A DNA stretch of 35,024 nucleotides from Actinomycetota bacterium (GTDB lineage: Bacteria > Actinomycetota > Actinomycetes > S36-B12). Positions 8,979-16,921 of the stretch are shown one piece after another. A program made the position numbers and the translations under genes. Each line of letters begins with the position of its first letter. Positions within the stretch are counted from its first letter, which is position 1. The DNA lies in the NCBI GenBank assembly GCA_009699465.1, contig WLOE01000005.1:1-35024 (forward strand), in the 5' to 3' direction. The notes beneath the pieces were generated by a model. It was not told the DNA's origin. It saw nothing but the letters and a program-made list of their open reading frames with translations, and ran no database searches.

Positions 8979-10079
8979 ATGAATAACTCAACAACAACGG
9001 CGTCAGAACGCGCTGATTTTCGTTCCAGCCTCCGTGATTTCTTTACTGACACATCACCAGAAACACGTGTTCGTGAAGTGATTGCAACCGATGCTGGCAT
9101 TGATGAAGCAGCCTGGCGCGGTCTTGCAACTGACCTCGGCGTCGCGGGGCTCTTGATTCCAGAAGAGTTCGGTGGGCAAGGGATGGGCATGGCCGAGATG
9201 GCTGTTGCTCTCGAAGAGGCTTCGCGTGCATTGGCCGTAGTGCCACTGCTCGCAACTGGTGTTTTGGCGCCAATTGCGATTCAACTTGCAGGTGATGTGG
9301 CTGCAAATGCAGAAGTACTACCAAGCATTGCAGACGGTAGCGAAATTATTACTCTTGCATTGCTCGACAGTGCAGGAGTCGACACAGTCGCCCGCGAAGA
9401 AAATGGTTGGAGTCTTTATGGTTCAAAGACAGCGGTTCTTAACGCCAGTGTTGCAAATCGCATTTTGGTTGTAGCGACCACCACATCCGGTACTGGATTG
9501 TTCTTGGTTGACGCGAAGGCTTCTGGATTGGTCGTTACTTCGCAAAAGTCTTTGGATCTGACGCGCACAACGTCACTCGTAACCTTCGAAGGTGTTGCTG
9601 CTACTCGCATCGGTGGTGAATACAGCGAAGCATTAAAGGCGCTCACTGCATACGGGCGTATCGCAGTAAGTGCCGAACTTATGGGTATGTCAGAAAAACT
9701 CATGGAAGTTTCTGTTGAGTACGCCAAGACGCGCGTGCAATTCGGTAAGCCAATTGGGGCCTTCCAAGCGATCAAGCATCGTTGTTCAGAAATGTTTTCT
9801 CACGTTGAGTCAATGCGTGCAGCAGTTGAAACATCCTCTCTGGTTGACCCAGCGGACAGCGTTTCACTGCATGAGCAGTCCCTCGTGGTGAAGGCATACT
9901 GTGCTCGGTTTGCGCCGTGGGTAGCTGAAGCAACAATTCAAGTTCACGGTGGAATCGGTTTTACGTGGGAACATTGTGCACATCTGTACCTTCGTCGGGT
10001 CAAGACTGATGAGATCCTTTTCGGTGACGCACTCGCATGCCGTAACCAACTCCAACAACTGTTAGGACTCACCGCATGA
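8979..10079 (+). CDS. Acyl-CoA dehydrogenase, partner subunit (N-half type)
   Basis: The protein has 366 residues and is the probable heteromer partner of the preceding dehydrogenase. It carries LLIPEEFGGQGMGMAEM, then YAKTRVQFGKPIGAFQAIKHRC and the flavin-site IQVHGGIGFTWEHCAHLYLRR. It lacks the PGAGSD segment, as is common for such partner subunits. Its features match the N-terminal half of the fused protein at 20960-23095. The ATG at 8979 is preferred over the GTG at 8970, because AAAGGA at 8962-8967 is properly spaced only from 8979. The stop overlaps the thiolase start (ATGA), so translation is probably coupled. The pair would form an alpha2-beta2 complex by analogy with known actinobacterial enzymes; this is not shown here. 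Confidence 0.9.
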   Translation: MNNSTTTASERADFRSSLRDFFTDTSPETRVREVIATDAGIDEAAWRGLATDLGVAGLLIPEEFGGQGMGMAEMAVALEEASRALAVVPLLATGVLAPIAIQLAGDVAANAEVLPSIADGSEIITLALLDSAGVDTVAREENGWSLYGSKTAVLNASVANRILVVATTTSGTGLFLVDAKASGLVVTSQKSLDLTRTTSLVTFEGVAATRIGGEYSEALKALTAYGRIAVSAELMGMSEKLMEVSVEYAKTRVQFGKPIGAFQAIKHRCSEMFSHVESMRAAVETSSLVDPADSVSLHEQSLVVKAYCARFAPWVAEATIQVHGGIGFTWEHCAHLYLRRVKTDEILFGDALACRNQLQQLLGLTA

Positions 10080-11263
10080 CCGATGCATATATTGTCGACA
10101 TTGTTCGTACGCCGACCGCACGTGTGAAGCGCGATGGAAGCTCGTATACGCCGCTGCATTCAGCAGACCTGATGGCAGTTGCGCTACGTGCTCTCGTTGA
10201 GCGCAATGGTTTTGATCCTGCGTTAGTCGACGATGTCATCGGTGGCTGTGTTACGCAGATAGGTCAGCAAAGCAACAACATCACTCGCAGCGCGGTTCTT
10301 GCTGCTGGTTTTCCAGAGTCAGTTCCAGCGACCACTGTTGATCGTCAGTGCGGCTCGTCGATGCAAGCTGTTGCCTTTGGTGCACAAGGCGTGATGGCCG
10401 GTGCTTATGATCTCGTGATCGCAGCTGGTGTTGAATCAATGAGCACCACACCAATGTTCAGCAATAAAAATGGCCAAGACCCATTCGGTCCAACAGTCAC
10501 TGCGCGTTATACCGGTGGCGGATTAGTAGAGCAGGGTATTTCGGCCGAACTCATTGCATCACGATGGGGCTTGAGCCGCGAAGACATGGATGCGTATTCC
10601 TTGTCATCCCACCAGCGCGCAGCGGCTGCGCAGGCAGCAGGCACCTTGGCCAAGCAGATCGTCCCAGTCACCTTGCCAGATGGCACCGTGATCAGCGCTG
10701 ACGATGGCATCCGTGCGGATAGCTCCTTGGAAGCCCTAGGTGGCCTCAAGCCCGCCTTCGTCAACGAAGGCGCAAAAGAACGCTTTCCGGAAATTGACTG
10801 GTCAGTTACCGCGGGCAACGCTTCGCAGATCAGTGATGGCGCATCCGCAGTACTGATCGCCAGTGAAGCGATGGTCAAGAAACTGGGACTCAAGGCACGA
10901 GCTCGCATCGTGGCCTCGTCAGTTATTGGCGATGACCCAGTGGAAATGCTCTCGGCCGTGATCCCGGTGACCCAAAAAACCCTGGATAAGGCGGGCTTGA
11001 CGCTGGCTGATATCGATGCTTTTGAGGTCAACGAAGCCTTTGCTGCCCCAGTGTTGGCCTGGCTGAAAGACACCGGCGTGGACGTTGCCAAGGTCAACCA
11101 AAACGGTGGCGCGATTGCGCTGGGTCACCCATTGGGAGCTTCCGGCGGGCGCCTTTTGGTTTCCTTGCTCACCACCTTGGAAGAGACCGGTGGTCGCTAT
11201 GGATTCCAGACCATGTGCGAGGCCGGCGGCTTGGCCAACGGCCTGATTATCGAACGGTTGTAA
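10076..11263 (+). CDS. Thiolase (acetyl-CoA acyltransferase family)
   Basis: This is a degradative-type thiolase of 395 residues that would cleave a 3-ketoacyl-CoA with free CoA in the cytosol. The acyl-accepting Cys is Cys92 in DRQCGSSMQA. Other active-site blocks are VNEAFA, the His of GHPLGASGGR, and the second Cys in MCEAGG, where many thiolases have C-x-G-G. It is therefore a catalytically complete thiolase, unlike the thiolase-like proteins at 13434 and 27294. It starts inside the end of the dehydrogenase gene and closes the DUF2889/dehydrogenase operon. An inverted repeat follows at 11270-11307. Confidence 0.93.
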   Translation: MTDAYIVDIVRTPTARVKRDGSSYTPLHSADLMAVALRALVERNGFDPALVDDVIGGCVTQIGQQSNNITRSAVLAAGFPESVPATTVDRQCGSSMQAVAFGAQGVMAGAYDLVIAAGVESMSTTPMFSNKNGQDPFGPTVTARYTGGGLVEQGISAELIASRWGLSREDMDAYSLSSHQRAAAAQAAGTLAKQIVPVTLPDGTVISADDGIRADSSLEALGGLKPAFVNEGAKERFPEIDWSVTAGNASQISDGASAVLIASEAMVKKLGLKARARIVASSVIGDDPVEMLSAVIPVTQKTLDKAGLTLADIDAFEVNEAFAAPVLAWLKDTGVDVAKVNQNGGAIALGHPLGASGGRLLVSLLTTLEETGGRYGFQTMCEAGGLANGLIIERL

Positions 11264-11269
11264 AGGGGA

Positions 11270-11307
11270 AATCCCCCTATGTGAGGTCGCGCTCACTTTG
11301 GGGGATT
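11270..11307 (+). terminator. Stem-loop after the thiolase gene (no T-run)
   Basis: AATCCCCC (11270-11277) pairs with GGGGGATT (11300-11307), and an inner GTGAG (11281-11285) pairs with CTCAC (11292-11296). It begins 6 bases after the stop. No T-tract follows, so it may be a Rho-dependent terminator aid or an RNA-stabilising hairpin instead. The stretch from here to 11458 holds no gene, and no strong promoter was recognised in it. Confidence 0.5.
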
Positions 11308-11458
11308 ACCTAGCAACCCCCTTGGCCGTTGCCGTAGGGTGACGGCTTACCGAATGGCCTGTGAACACCCCTTGCAGCCATCCTTCATCTGTTGCGTTTC
11401 GGATACCCCGATCCTCGCTCTAGGTGCCAATTTCGTGTTTCTTTTCTAGGAGTCTTTC

Positions 11459-12967
11459 GTGAATTTGCTTACCTTGTTGGAAATGGTCACAGGCGGCTAC
11501 GACGATCGCGTTGCGGTCGGCAGCCTTGCTGATGGCATGACCTACGCCCAACTTCGAGCTGCGGCAGCTCGCGGTGGCAAGTTGATCCAAGACTCCGGTG
11601 CCAAGAGTGTGATCTTCTGCGGCGAAAACGGTCCTTCATTCCCGATTGCGCTCTTCGGTGCAGGTTTTGCCAAGATGCAGTTCCTGCCCTTGAACTACCG
11701 CTTGGCAGAGGAATACATCGCTAAGGCAATTCTTGGAATGCCGGCACCATTCATCGTCACTGACAATCCAAGCATCGTTCCTGATGGCTCAGCGCAAGTT
11801 GTTATGACTTTCGATGACTGGATCGCACAGACCGGTAGCGGAGACGTTCCAGTATTTGATTCAGAGCCAGACCCAGAAGATATTGCACTGTTGCTTCAGA
11901 CGTCGGGCACTACATCAGCACCAAAGAGTGCTGTGCTTCGACACAAGCACCTTGTTGCTTATGTGCTGGGTTCAGTCGACTTTGCGAGTGCAGATCCAAG
12001 TGATGCCATGGTCGTATCGGTTCCGCCGTACCACATCGCAGCTGTTGCAAACTTGTTGTCCAACCTGTACGCCGGTCGCCGCGTTGTGTACTTAGATCGC
12101 TTTACTCCACAGATTTGGCTTGACACGGTTGAGCGCGAAGGCGTCACCAATGCCATGCTCGTACCAACTATGTTGTCACGCATCGTTGAGCACATGGAAG
12201 AAACGGGCCGTCAGGCTCCACCTACTCTGCGCAGCTTGAGCTACGGCGGTGCACGTATTGCTCAAGCAACTCTCGAGCGTGCGCTTGGCTTATTCCCTAA
12301 CGTTGGTTTCGTTAACGCATACGGACTTACCGAGACCTCCTCTTCAGTTGCTGTGTTTGGCCCAGATGATCACCGTGAATCGTTTGTGAGTACTGACCCA
12401 GAAATCCGTGCTCGTCTTGGCTCCGTAGGCAAGGTGTTGCCAAACGTCAACCTGCAAATTCGTGATGGCGAAGGCAATGAACTTCCACTTGGTGAGCCAG
12501 GCGCAATCTGGGTGAGCGGTGAGCAGGTCTCGGGTGAATACCTCGAAAGTGGCAAGGTTGTTGACGACGATGGCTGGTTCAACACACGTGACCGTGGTTG
12601 GTTGGATGCGGGCAGCTTCTTGTTCATCGAAGGTCGTACTGACGACACCATCATTCGTGGTGGCGAAAACATCGCCCCAGCGGAAATTGAAGAAGTCATT
12701 CATCGTCACCCTGCAGTGCTCGAGTGCGCAGTTGCTGGTGTGCCTGACGAAGAATGGGGCCAGCGCATTGCTGCCTTCGTTGTACTTCGTGAAGGTATGA
12801 CCTGCACCGAAGAAGACATCAAGGATTTCTGCCGCGAAAAGCTTCGATCCTCAAAGACTCCTGACTACGTCCGCTTGCGCCATGAATTGCTTCCACAAAC
12901 AGCAACGGGCAAGCTGCTTCGCCGCAACTTGGTCACCGAATTCGCATTGCACTCAGAACAAAACTAA
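11459..12967 (+). CDS. AMP-forming acyl-CoA synthetase (ANL superfamily)
   Basis: The protein has 502 residues. It would activate a carboxylic acid with ATP and CoA via an acyl-adenylate. The phosphate loop SGTTSAPK is at residues 149-156. It is followed by YGLTETSSS, the ribose-binding aspartate region GWFNTRDRGW, the hinge block RGGENIAPAEIE and the catalytic lysine Lys485 in TATGKLLRR. All hallmarks are present. The GTG start is fixed by AGGAG at 11448-11452. It heads an operon with DUF35, thiolase-like, dehydrogenase, SDR and Nudix genes, and may provide the CoA ester that these use. It could act on a medium or branched chain, an aromatic or a sterol-derived acid; the sequence alone does not decide. 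Confidence 0.92.
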   Translation: MNLLTLLEMVTGGYDDRVAVGSLADGMTYAQLRAAAARGGKLIQDSGAKSVIFCGENGPSFPIALFGAGFAKMQFLPLNYRLAEEYIAKAILGMPAPFIVTDNPSIVPDGSAQVVMTFDDWIAQTGSGDVPVFDSEPDPEDIALLLQTSGTTSAPKSAVLRHKHLVAYVLGSVDFASADPSDAMVVSVPPYHIAAVANLLSNLYAGRRVVYLDRFTPQIWLDTVEREGVTNAMLVPTMLSRIVEHMEETGRQAPPTLRSLSYGGARIAQATLERALGLFPNVGFVNAYGLTETSSSVAVFGPDDHRESFVSTDPEIRARLGSVGKVLPNVNLQIRDGEGNELPLGEPGAIWVSGEQVSGEYLESGKVVDDDGWFNTRDRGWLDAGSFLFIEGRTDDTIIRGGENIAPAEIEEVIHRHPAVLECAVAGVPDEEWGQRIAAFVVLREGMTCTEEDIKDFCREKLRSSKTPDYVRLRHELLPQTATGKLLRRNLVTEFALHSEQN

Positions 12968-12999
12968 GAGCAACAACACCTCAACGCTAGGAGTTCGCC

Positions 13000-13437
13000 T
13001 TGGCTATTGATCTTGACGTCTTGACGATGCGAGTACCACCGCAAGACAACCCAGAATGTGAGTTTTTCTGGCAAAGCGGAGCTGACGGCAAGCTTCGTTT
13101 CAAGCATTGCGGCGACTGTGGTTACTTCTCACATCCGCCAACACCACGTTGCCCAAAGTGCCTGAGTGTGAACATGGAACCCAAAGTGGTTTCAGGTAAA
13201 GGCACGATCTTGACGTTTACCGTCAACGTTCAGCAGTGGGTGCCAGGTCAAGAGCCGTACATCATTGCCATTGCAACGATGGATGAGCAGCCGGATTTGC
13301 GTCTGACCGCACTCTTGGTTGGCGTTCCATTGGATATTGCACCCGCTGATCTCATTGGCACCCGTGTAGAGACTCGTTTCCTTGCACGCGATGACATCTT
13401 CTACCCAACCTTCGTTCCAGAAGGAGCGCCAGCATGA
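13000..13437 (+). CDS. DUF35 (Zn-ribbon plus OB-fold) acyl-CoA-associated protein, pair 1
   Basis: The protein has 145 residues. An N-terminal rubredoxin-like Zn ribbon has Cys37, Cys40, Cys51 and Cys54 (CGDC...CPKC), followed by an OB-fold with the typical GKGTILTFTVNVQQW. In steroid side-chain degradation, DUF35 proteins or domains bind a thiolase-like partner and make it an active retro-aldolase. DUF35 proteins also act as thiolase/HMG-CoA synthase partners in archaea. It starts with TTG, fixed by AGGAG six bases upstream. The stop overlaps the ATG of the thiolase-like gene (ATGA), so both are probably made together and form a complex. Two more DUF35 genes lie at 18133 and 28479. Confidence 0.9.
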   Translation: MAIDLDVLTMRVPPQDNPECEFFWQSGADGKLRFKHCGDCGYFSHPPTPRCPKCLSVNMEPKVVSGKGTILTFTVNVQQWVPGQEPYIIAIATMDEQPDLRLTALLVGVPLDIAPADLIGTRVETRFLARDDIFYPTFVPEGAPA

Positions 13438-14624
13438 GCAACAACCCAGAACGCCTGTCCTTCATCAGTGGCGTAGGTCGCTCGGCATCTGGGCGTCGAC
13501 TTGGCCGCACCGCCATGGACCTCACCCTTGAAGCAGCACTTGAAGCAATCGAAGATGCGGGCCTTACACGTGATGACATCGATGGCATTGCAACCTACCC
13601 AGGTGGCGACGCAATTGCGTCGCGTGGTTTCGGTGGGCCAGCGGCGCCACAGGTGCAAGATGCGCTTCGACTTGATCTCAACTACTTGTATGGCGCAGCC
13701 GAAGGTTCAGCACAGTTAGGCGCAATTATTGAAGCAACGATGGCAGTTGCGGCAGGTCTTGCAAAGCACGTATTGGTTTTCCGCACCGTCACCGAATCAA
13801 CGATGCAAGGGGCAAAGGGCCGTAACCCTAGTCAAGGTATGCAGGCAGCCACTGGCTTCATGGAGTTCCTGGCACCATTCGGCGCAATTTCGGCCACCAA
13901 CTGGTTTGCTCAGGTTGCTCAACTGCATATGCATAAGTACGGCACTACACGCGAGCAGCTTGCTCAGATTTCATTAACCTGCCGTACGAATGCAGGCCTG
14001 AATCCTCGTGCTGTCTACCGCGATCCATTGACCATGGACGATTACATGAACGCGCGGATGATTTCAACACCATTGTGCTTGTTGGACTGTGATGTTCCCG
14101 TTGACGGGTCAACCGCGATCATCATTTCGCATGTTGATTACGCCAAGGATGCTCCGAAAATCCCTGTACATATCAATGCAGTTGGCACCGCACAGTACGG
14201 ACGCCCTTCATGGGACCAGTACGAAGACATGACATCAATGATGGCTCAAGGTGCTGCAAAGCAGTTGTGGTCACGCACCGACCTCAAGCCTGCAGATGTT
14301 GACGTAGCCGAGCTATACGACGGTTTCAGCATTATTACCCTGGCTTGGCTTGAAGCACTTGGTTTTTGTGAACAAGGCGAAGGCGGTGCCTTCATTGAAG
14401 GTGGTCAGCGCATTGCTCGAACCGGTGCACTGCCGCTCAATACTCACGGTGGTCAACTATCAGAGGGCCGCTTGCATGGCTTCGGGTTTGTATATGAAGC
14501 ATCAGTTCAGCTTCGTGGTGAGGCTGGCGAACGCCAGGTTCCAAATACTGAAGTAGCTGCGGTAGCTAACGGTGGTGGACCAATTGCTGGTGCGATGTTG
14601 TTGACGCGGGGTATTTCGAACTAG
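13434..14624 (+). CDS. Thiolase-like lipid-transfer protein (non-Cys, probable aldolase partner of DUF35), pair 1
   Basis: This is a thiolase-fold protein of 396 residues. The nucleophilic Cys of true thiolases is absent: the equivalent region reads YGAAEGSAQLG. The C-terminal block NTHGGQLSEGR keeps the histidine, and QLRGEAG is typical of the SCP-x/Ltp-like group. Such proteins with a DUF35 partner act as retro-aldolases that remove a short acyl unit from a beta-hydroxyacyl-CoA with a tertiary hydroxyl group. This fits the gene's place directly after a DUF35 gene with a 4-base overlap. The reaction is inference from the family. The following gene begins 14 bases downstream with a strong AAAGGAG. 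Confidence 0.88.
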   Translation: MSNNPERLSFISGVGRSASGRRLGRTAMDLTLEAALEAIEDAGLTRDDIDGIATYPGGDAIASRGFGGPAAPQVQDALRLDLNYLYGAAEGSAQLGAIIEATMAVAAGLAKHVLVFRTVTESTMQGAKGRNPSQGMQAATGFMEFLAPFGAISATNWFAQVAQLHMHKYGTTREQLAQISLTCRTNAGLNPRAVYRDPLTMDDYMNARMISTPLCLLDCDVPVDGSTAIIISHVDYAKDAPKIPVHINAVGTAQYGRPSWDQYEDMTSMMAQGAAKQLWSRTDLKPADVDVAELYDGFSIITLAWLEALGFCEQGEGGAFIEGGQRIARTGALPLNTHGGQLSEGRLHGFGFVYEASVQLRGEAGERQVPNTEVAAVANGGGPIAGAMLLTRGISN

Positions 14625-14638
14625 TCAAAGGAGCTCCG

Positions 14639-15457
14639 ATGGATCAGCAAGCACGGATTGGTTTCATTGGAATGGGCAGTATCGGGAAACCGATGGCGCT
14701 CAACCTTTCGCGCAGTGGAGTGCCACTCACATTGTGGGCGCGAAGGCCAGAAGTACTCGAGGACTTTCCTGTTGCGGTGCAGCGCGCTGACACTCCTGCT
14801 GCACTAGGCGCGCAGTCCGACCTCGTTGGCATCGTTGTGTTCGATGCCGATGCTGTTGAAGAAGTGTTCTTCGGACGTGATGGGCTTATTGAAGGTCTAG
14901 CACCAGGATCGATCGTGTTGGTGCATAGCACTGTCGCCCCGGAATTCATTATTGACGTTGCTGCTCGCGCGAAGGGGCGTGGAATCGAAGTCATCGATGC
15001 TCCTGTCAGTGGCGGGCCTAATGGTGCCGAACTCGGAGAACTCACGATTATGGCGGGTTGCAACGCAGCGGTGCTAGAGCAAGCCAAGCCTCTTACCGAT
15101 GTGCTTGCTTCCGCAGTGATCCACTTGGGTGATATTGGCGCTGGCCAAAAAACCAAACTCATGAATAACGCCGTGTTCACTGCTCAATTGGCCATTGTCG
15201 AGTCAGTGGTACACCTTGCTGCTGAACTCGAGATCGATCCACAAGCCTTAATGCAGGCAATTTCCGCCAGTTCAGGCAAGAGTTTCGCTGTGGATATGTT
15301 CCGCGGCTCGGGATCAGTCGAGGCCATCGCTTCTGGTGCGGCAAAGCCTGCTCTCACCAAGGATGTCAGTATTTTGCGCTCGCTGGTTGAGTCAAATCCC
15401 CTGGTCTTGCAGGCAGCAGAGCAATTTGTGAAATCGATGGAAACGGCTTCCAAATAG
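14639..15457 (+). CDS. 3-hydroxyisobutyrate dehydrogenase-like NAD(P) beta-hydroxyacid dehydrogenase
   Basis: The protein has 272 residues. It has an N-terminal Rossmann fold with GFIGMGSIG (the glycines Gly11, Gly13 and Gly16), the substrate loop DAPVSGGPNGA, and an all-helical C-terminal domain. The catalytic lysine of the beta-hydroxyacid dehydrogenase family corresponds to Lys173 in GAGQKTKLMNN. It would oxidise a beta-hydroxy acid to a semialdehyde or keto acid with NAD(P). The reaction is well supported at family level; the exact substrate is not. It has a strong AAAGGAG site and lies between the thiolase-like gene and an SDR. It may process a hydroxyacid released by the pathway. Confidence 0.87.
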   Translation: MDQQARIGFIGMGSIGKPMALNLSRSGVPLTLWARRPEVLEDFPVAVQRADTPAALGAQSDLVGIVVFDADAVEEVFFGRDGLIEGLAPGSIVLVHSTVAPEFIIDVAARAKGRGIEVIDAPVSGGPNGAELGELTIMAGCNAAVLEQAKPLTDVLASAVIHLGDIGAGQKTKLMNNAVFTAQLAIVESVVHLAAELEIDPQALMQAISASSGKSFAVDMFRGSGSVEAIASGAAKPALTKDVSILRSLVESNPLVLQAAEQFVKSMETASK

Positions 15458-15491
15458 CGAGACGATGGGGTTATTCGTCGAGAGGAACTCC

Positions 15492-16244
15492 ATGATTCAT
15501 GCTGGCAAAGTTGCCTTCATCACTGGTGGCGCAATGGGCTTCGGCTATGCGTTTGCAGAAATACTCGGTCGCGAAGGCGCCTCTGTAGTCATCGCTGAAA
15601 TTAACATGCAAGGCGCAAATGATGCGGTTGCAAAGCTTCAGGCTCAGGGCATCAAAGCGATCGCGGTGGAGTGCGATGTGGCTAACGAAGATGCTGTGAA
15701 CGCCGCTGTAGCGATGGCAGTTGCGGAATTTGGTGGCATTGACATCCTGATAAACAATGCTGGCTTACATCTCACGAAATACAACCTGCCATTCACGACG
15801 TTAACTCGTGATGATGTCAGAGCATTGTTTGATGTGAATGTCATGGGCATTGTGAACTGCTCGTGTGCAGCAATTGACTCAATGAAAAGTCGAGGTGGTG
15901 GCAACATCATCAACATTTCATCAATGGCTGGAAATATGGCGACTTCACCATATGGTGTTTCAAAGATGGCAGTTCGCGGACTGACCATGGCATTCGCCAA
16001 GGAGTTTGCCGATGCAGGTGTTCGCGTCAATGCAATCTCCCCTGGTCTGATGGCTACCGATAGTGCAATGGCGGATCTTCCGGCCGATATGGTCTCAATG
16101 ATCATTAACCAAATGCAGTACATCCATCGTCAAGGAGAAGTAGAAGACATCGTCAACATGATGATGTTTTTGATTTCCGATAAGGCAAGTTTCATCACCG
16201 GGGAAACCTTCCGGGTGAGTGGTGGAGCATCGCTCGCGAGCTAA
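15492..16244 (+). CDS. Short-chain dehydrogenase/reductase (SDR)
   Basis: This is a classical SDR of 250 residues. The cofactor motif TGGAMGFG is at residues 11-18, followed by NNAG, the catalytic serine region NISSMAG, and Tyr154-x-x-x-Lys158 (YGVSK). The frame is open to an ATG at 15465, but AGAGGA six bases before 15492 and the normal SDR N-terminus (IHAGKVAFITGG) favour the later start. It would oxidise or reduce a hydroxyl or keto group, plausibly the beta-hydroxyacyl-CoA step of the same operon; this is inference. The Nudix gene follows after 14 bases. Confidence 0.9.
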   Translation: MIHAGKVAFITGGAMGFGYAFAEILGREGASVVIAEINMQGANDAVAKLQAQGIKAIAVECDVANEDAVNAAVAMAVAEFGGIDILINNAGLHLTKYNLPFTTLTRDDVRALFDVNVMGIVNCSCAAIDSMKSRGGGNIINISSMAGNMATSPYGVSKMAVRGLTMAFAKEFADAGVRVNAISPGLMATDSAMADLPADMVSMIINQMQYIHRQGEVEDIVNMMMFLISDKASFITGETFRVSGGASLAS

Positions 16245-16258
16245 CTGAAAGTTTACAT

Positions 16259-16921
16259 ATGGCTGATCTGCAATCGGCTGCAACTGTTGTACTTCTTCGT
16301 GATAGCGAAGAGGGCGCAGAATTGCTGCTTCTAAAGCGTCCTCAACACGGCGCCTTTCCTAACGCCTGGGTGTTCCCTGGTGGCCGCGTCGAGGTTGACG
16401 ATGTCGTCAACGATGACGATGAAGAGGTTGACGTTGCTCGTCGCACTGCAGCACGTGAGTCGATGGAAGAGACGGGCTTAGCTATCAACCCAGCTGATCT
16501 TCATCACTATTCAGTGTGGTTGCCACCGATACAGGCAGCAGTGCGTTTTCACACCTGGTTCTTTGTTGGCGTGGTTCCCGAGAATTCCCAGGTAGAGCTT
16601 CCTGAAACCGAATTAGTTGAGCATGTGTGGGTCACTCCTCAAGGGGCGATTGACATGCACCAACGAGGCGAGATCGACCTCATGCCGCCCACGTTTGTGA
16701 CGATTCAGGGCCTTGCTGCCGCATCAAGTGTTCAAGACATCGTTGCTATTGCAGCAGCAGTTGTTGAACCACCGGTGTACACCAGCCATGGTGTAAAAAC
16801 CGACGAGGGCATGATGCTTGTGTGGGATGGCGATAGCGAATACCCAGAGTCTGAAAACACCAATGGCCGGCACCGCCTACAAATGGGGGACCGGCCTTGG
16901 GTGTTCGAGCAAGTGCTTTAG
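16259..16921 (+). CDS. Nudix hydrolase, possibly CoA-diphosphatase (NUDT19-like)
   Basis: The protein has 220 residues. The Nudix box spans about residues 41-74, from FPGGRV to the core RESMEETGL. It holds an insertion of about ten residues, rich in Asp and Glu (DDVVNDDDEEVD), between the leading glycine and the RE core. Inserted Nudix boxes are known in NUDT19-type CoA-diphosphatases, and an upstream LLLLKRPQHGAFPNAWVFPGG is typical of that group. A role in trimming CoA or acyl-CoA pools fits the operon, but an ADP-ribose-type substrate is also possible. It is the last gene of the plus-strand operon. Its stop overlaps the end of the convergent thiolase gene by 4 bases. Confidence 0.86.
   Translation: MADLQSAATVVLLRDSEEGAELLLLKRPQHGAFPNAWVFPGGRVEVDDVVNDDDEEVDVARRTAARESMEETGLAINPADLHHYSVWLPPIQAAVRFHTWFFVGVVPENSQVELPETELVEHVWVTPQGAIDMHQRGEIDLMPPTFVTIQGLAAASSVQDIVAIAAAVVEPPVYTSHGVKTDEGMMLVWDGDSEYPESENTNGRHRLQMGDRPWVFEQVL

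Noticed and set aside
10507-11097. Long open frame of 196 codons on the minus strand inside the thiolase gene
   Set aside because: It is antisense to a complete thiolase with all catalytic motifs. Its translation is Ser/Ala-rich and without recognisable domains, as expected for a shadow frame.
10600-11300. Impression of higher G+C and different codon use in the 3' part of the thiolase gene
   Set aside because: The change is slight by eye and the gene is intact. Without a computed composition profile there is no support for recombination or transfer.
14644-15180. 178-codon minus-strand frame in the hydroxyisobutyrate dehydrogenase-like gene
   Set aside because: Antisense shadow; the sense frame has the NAD-binding and lysine motifs.
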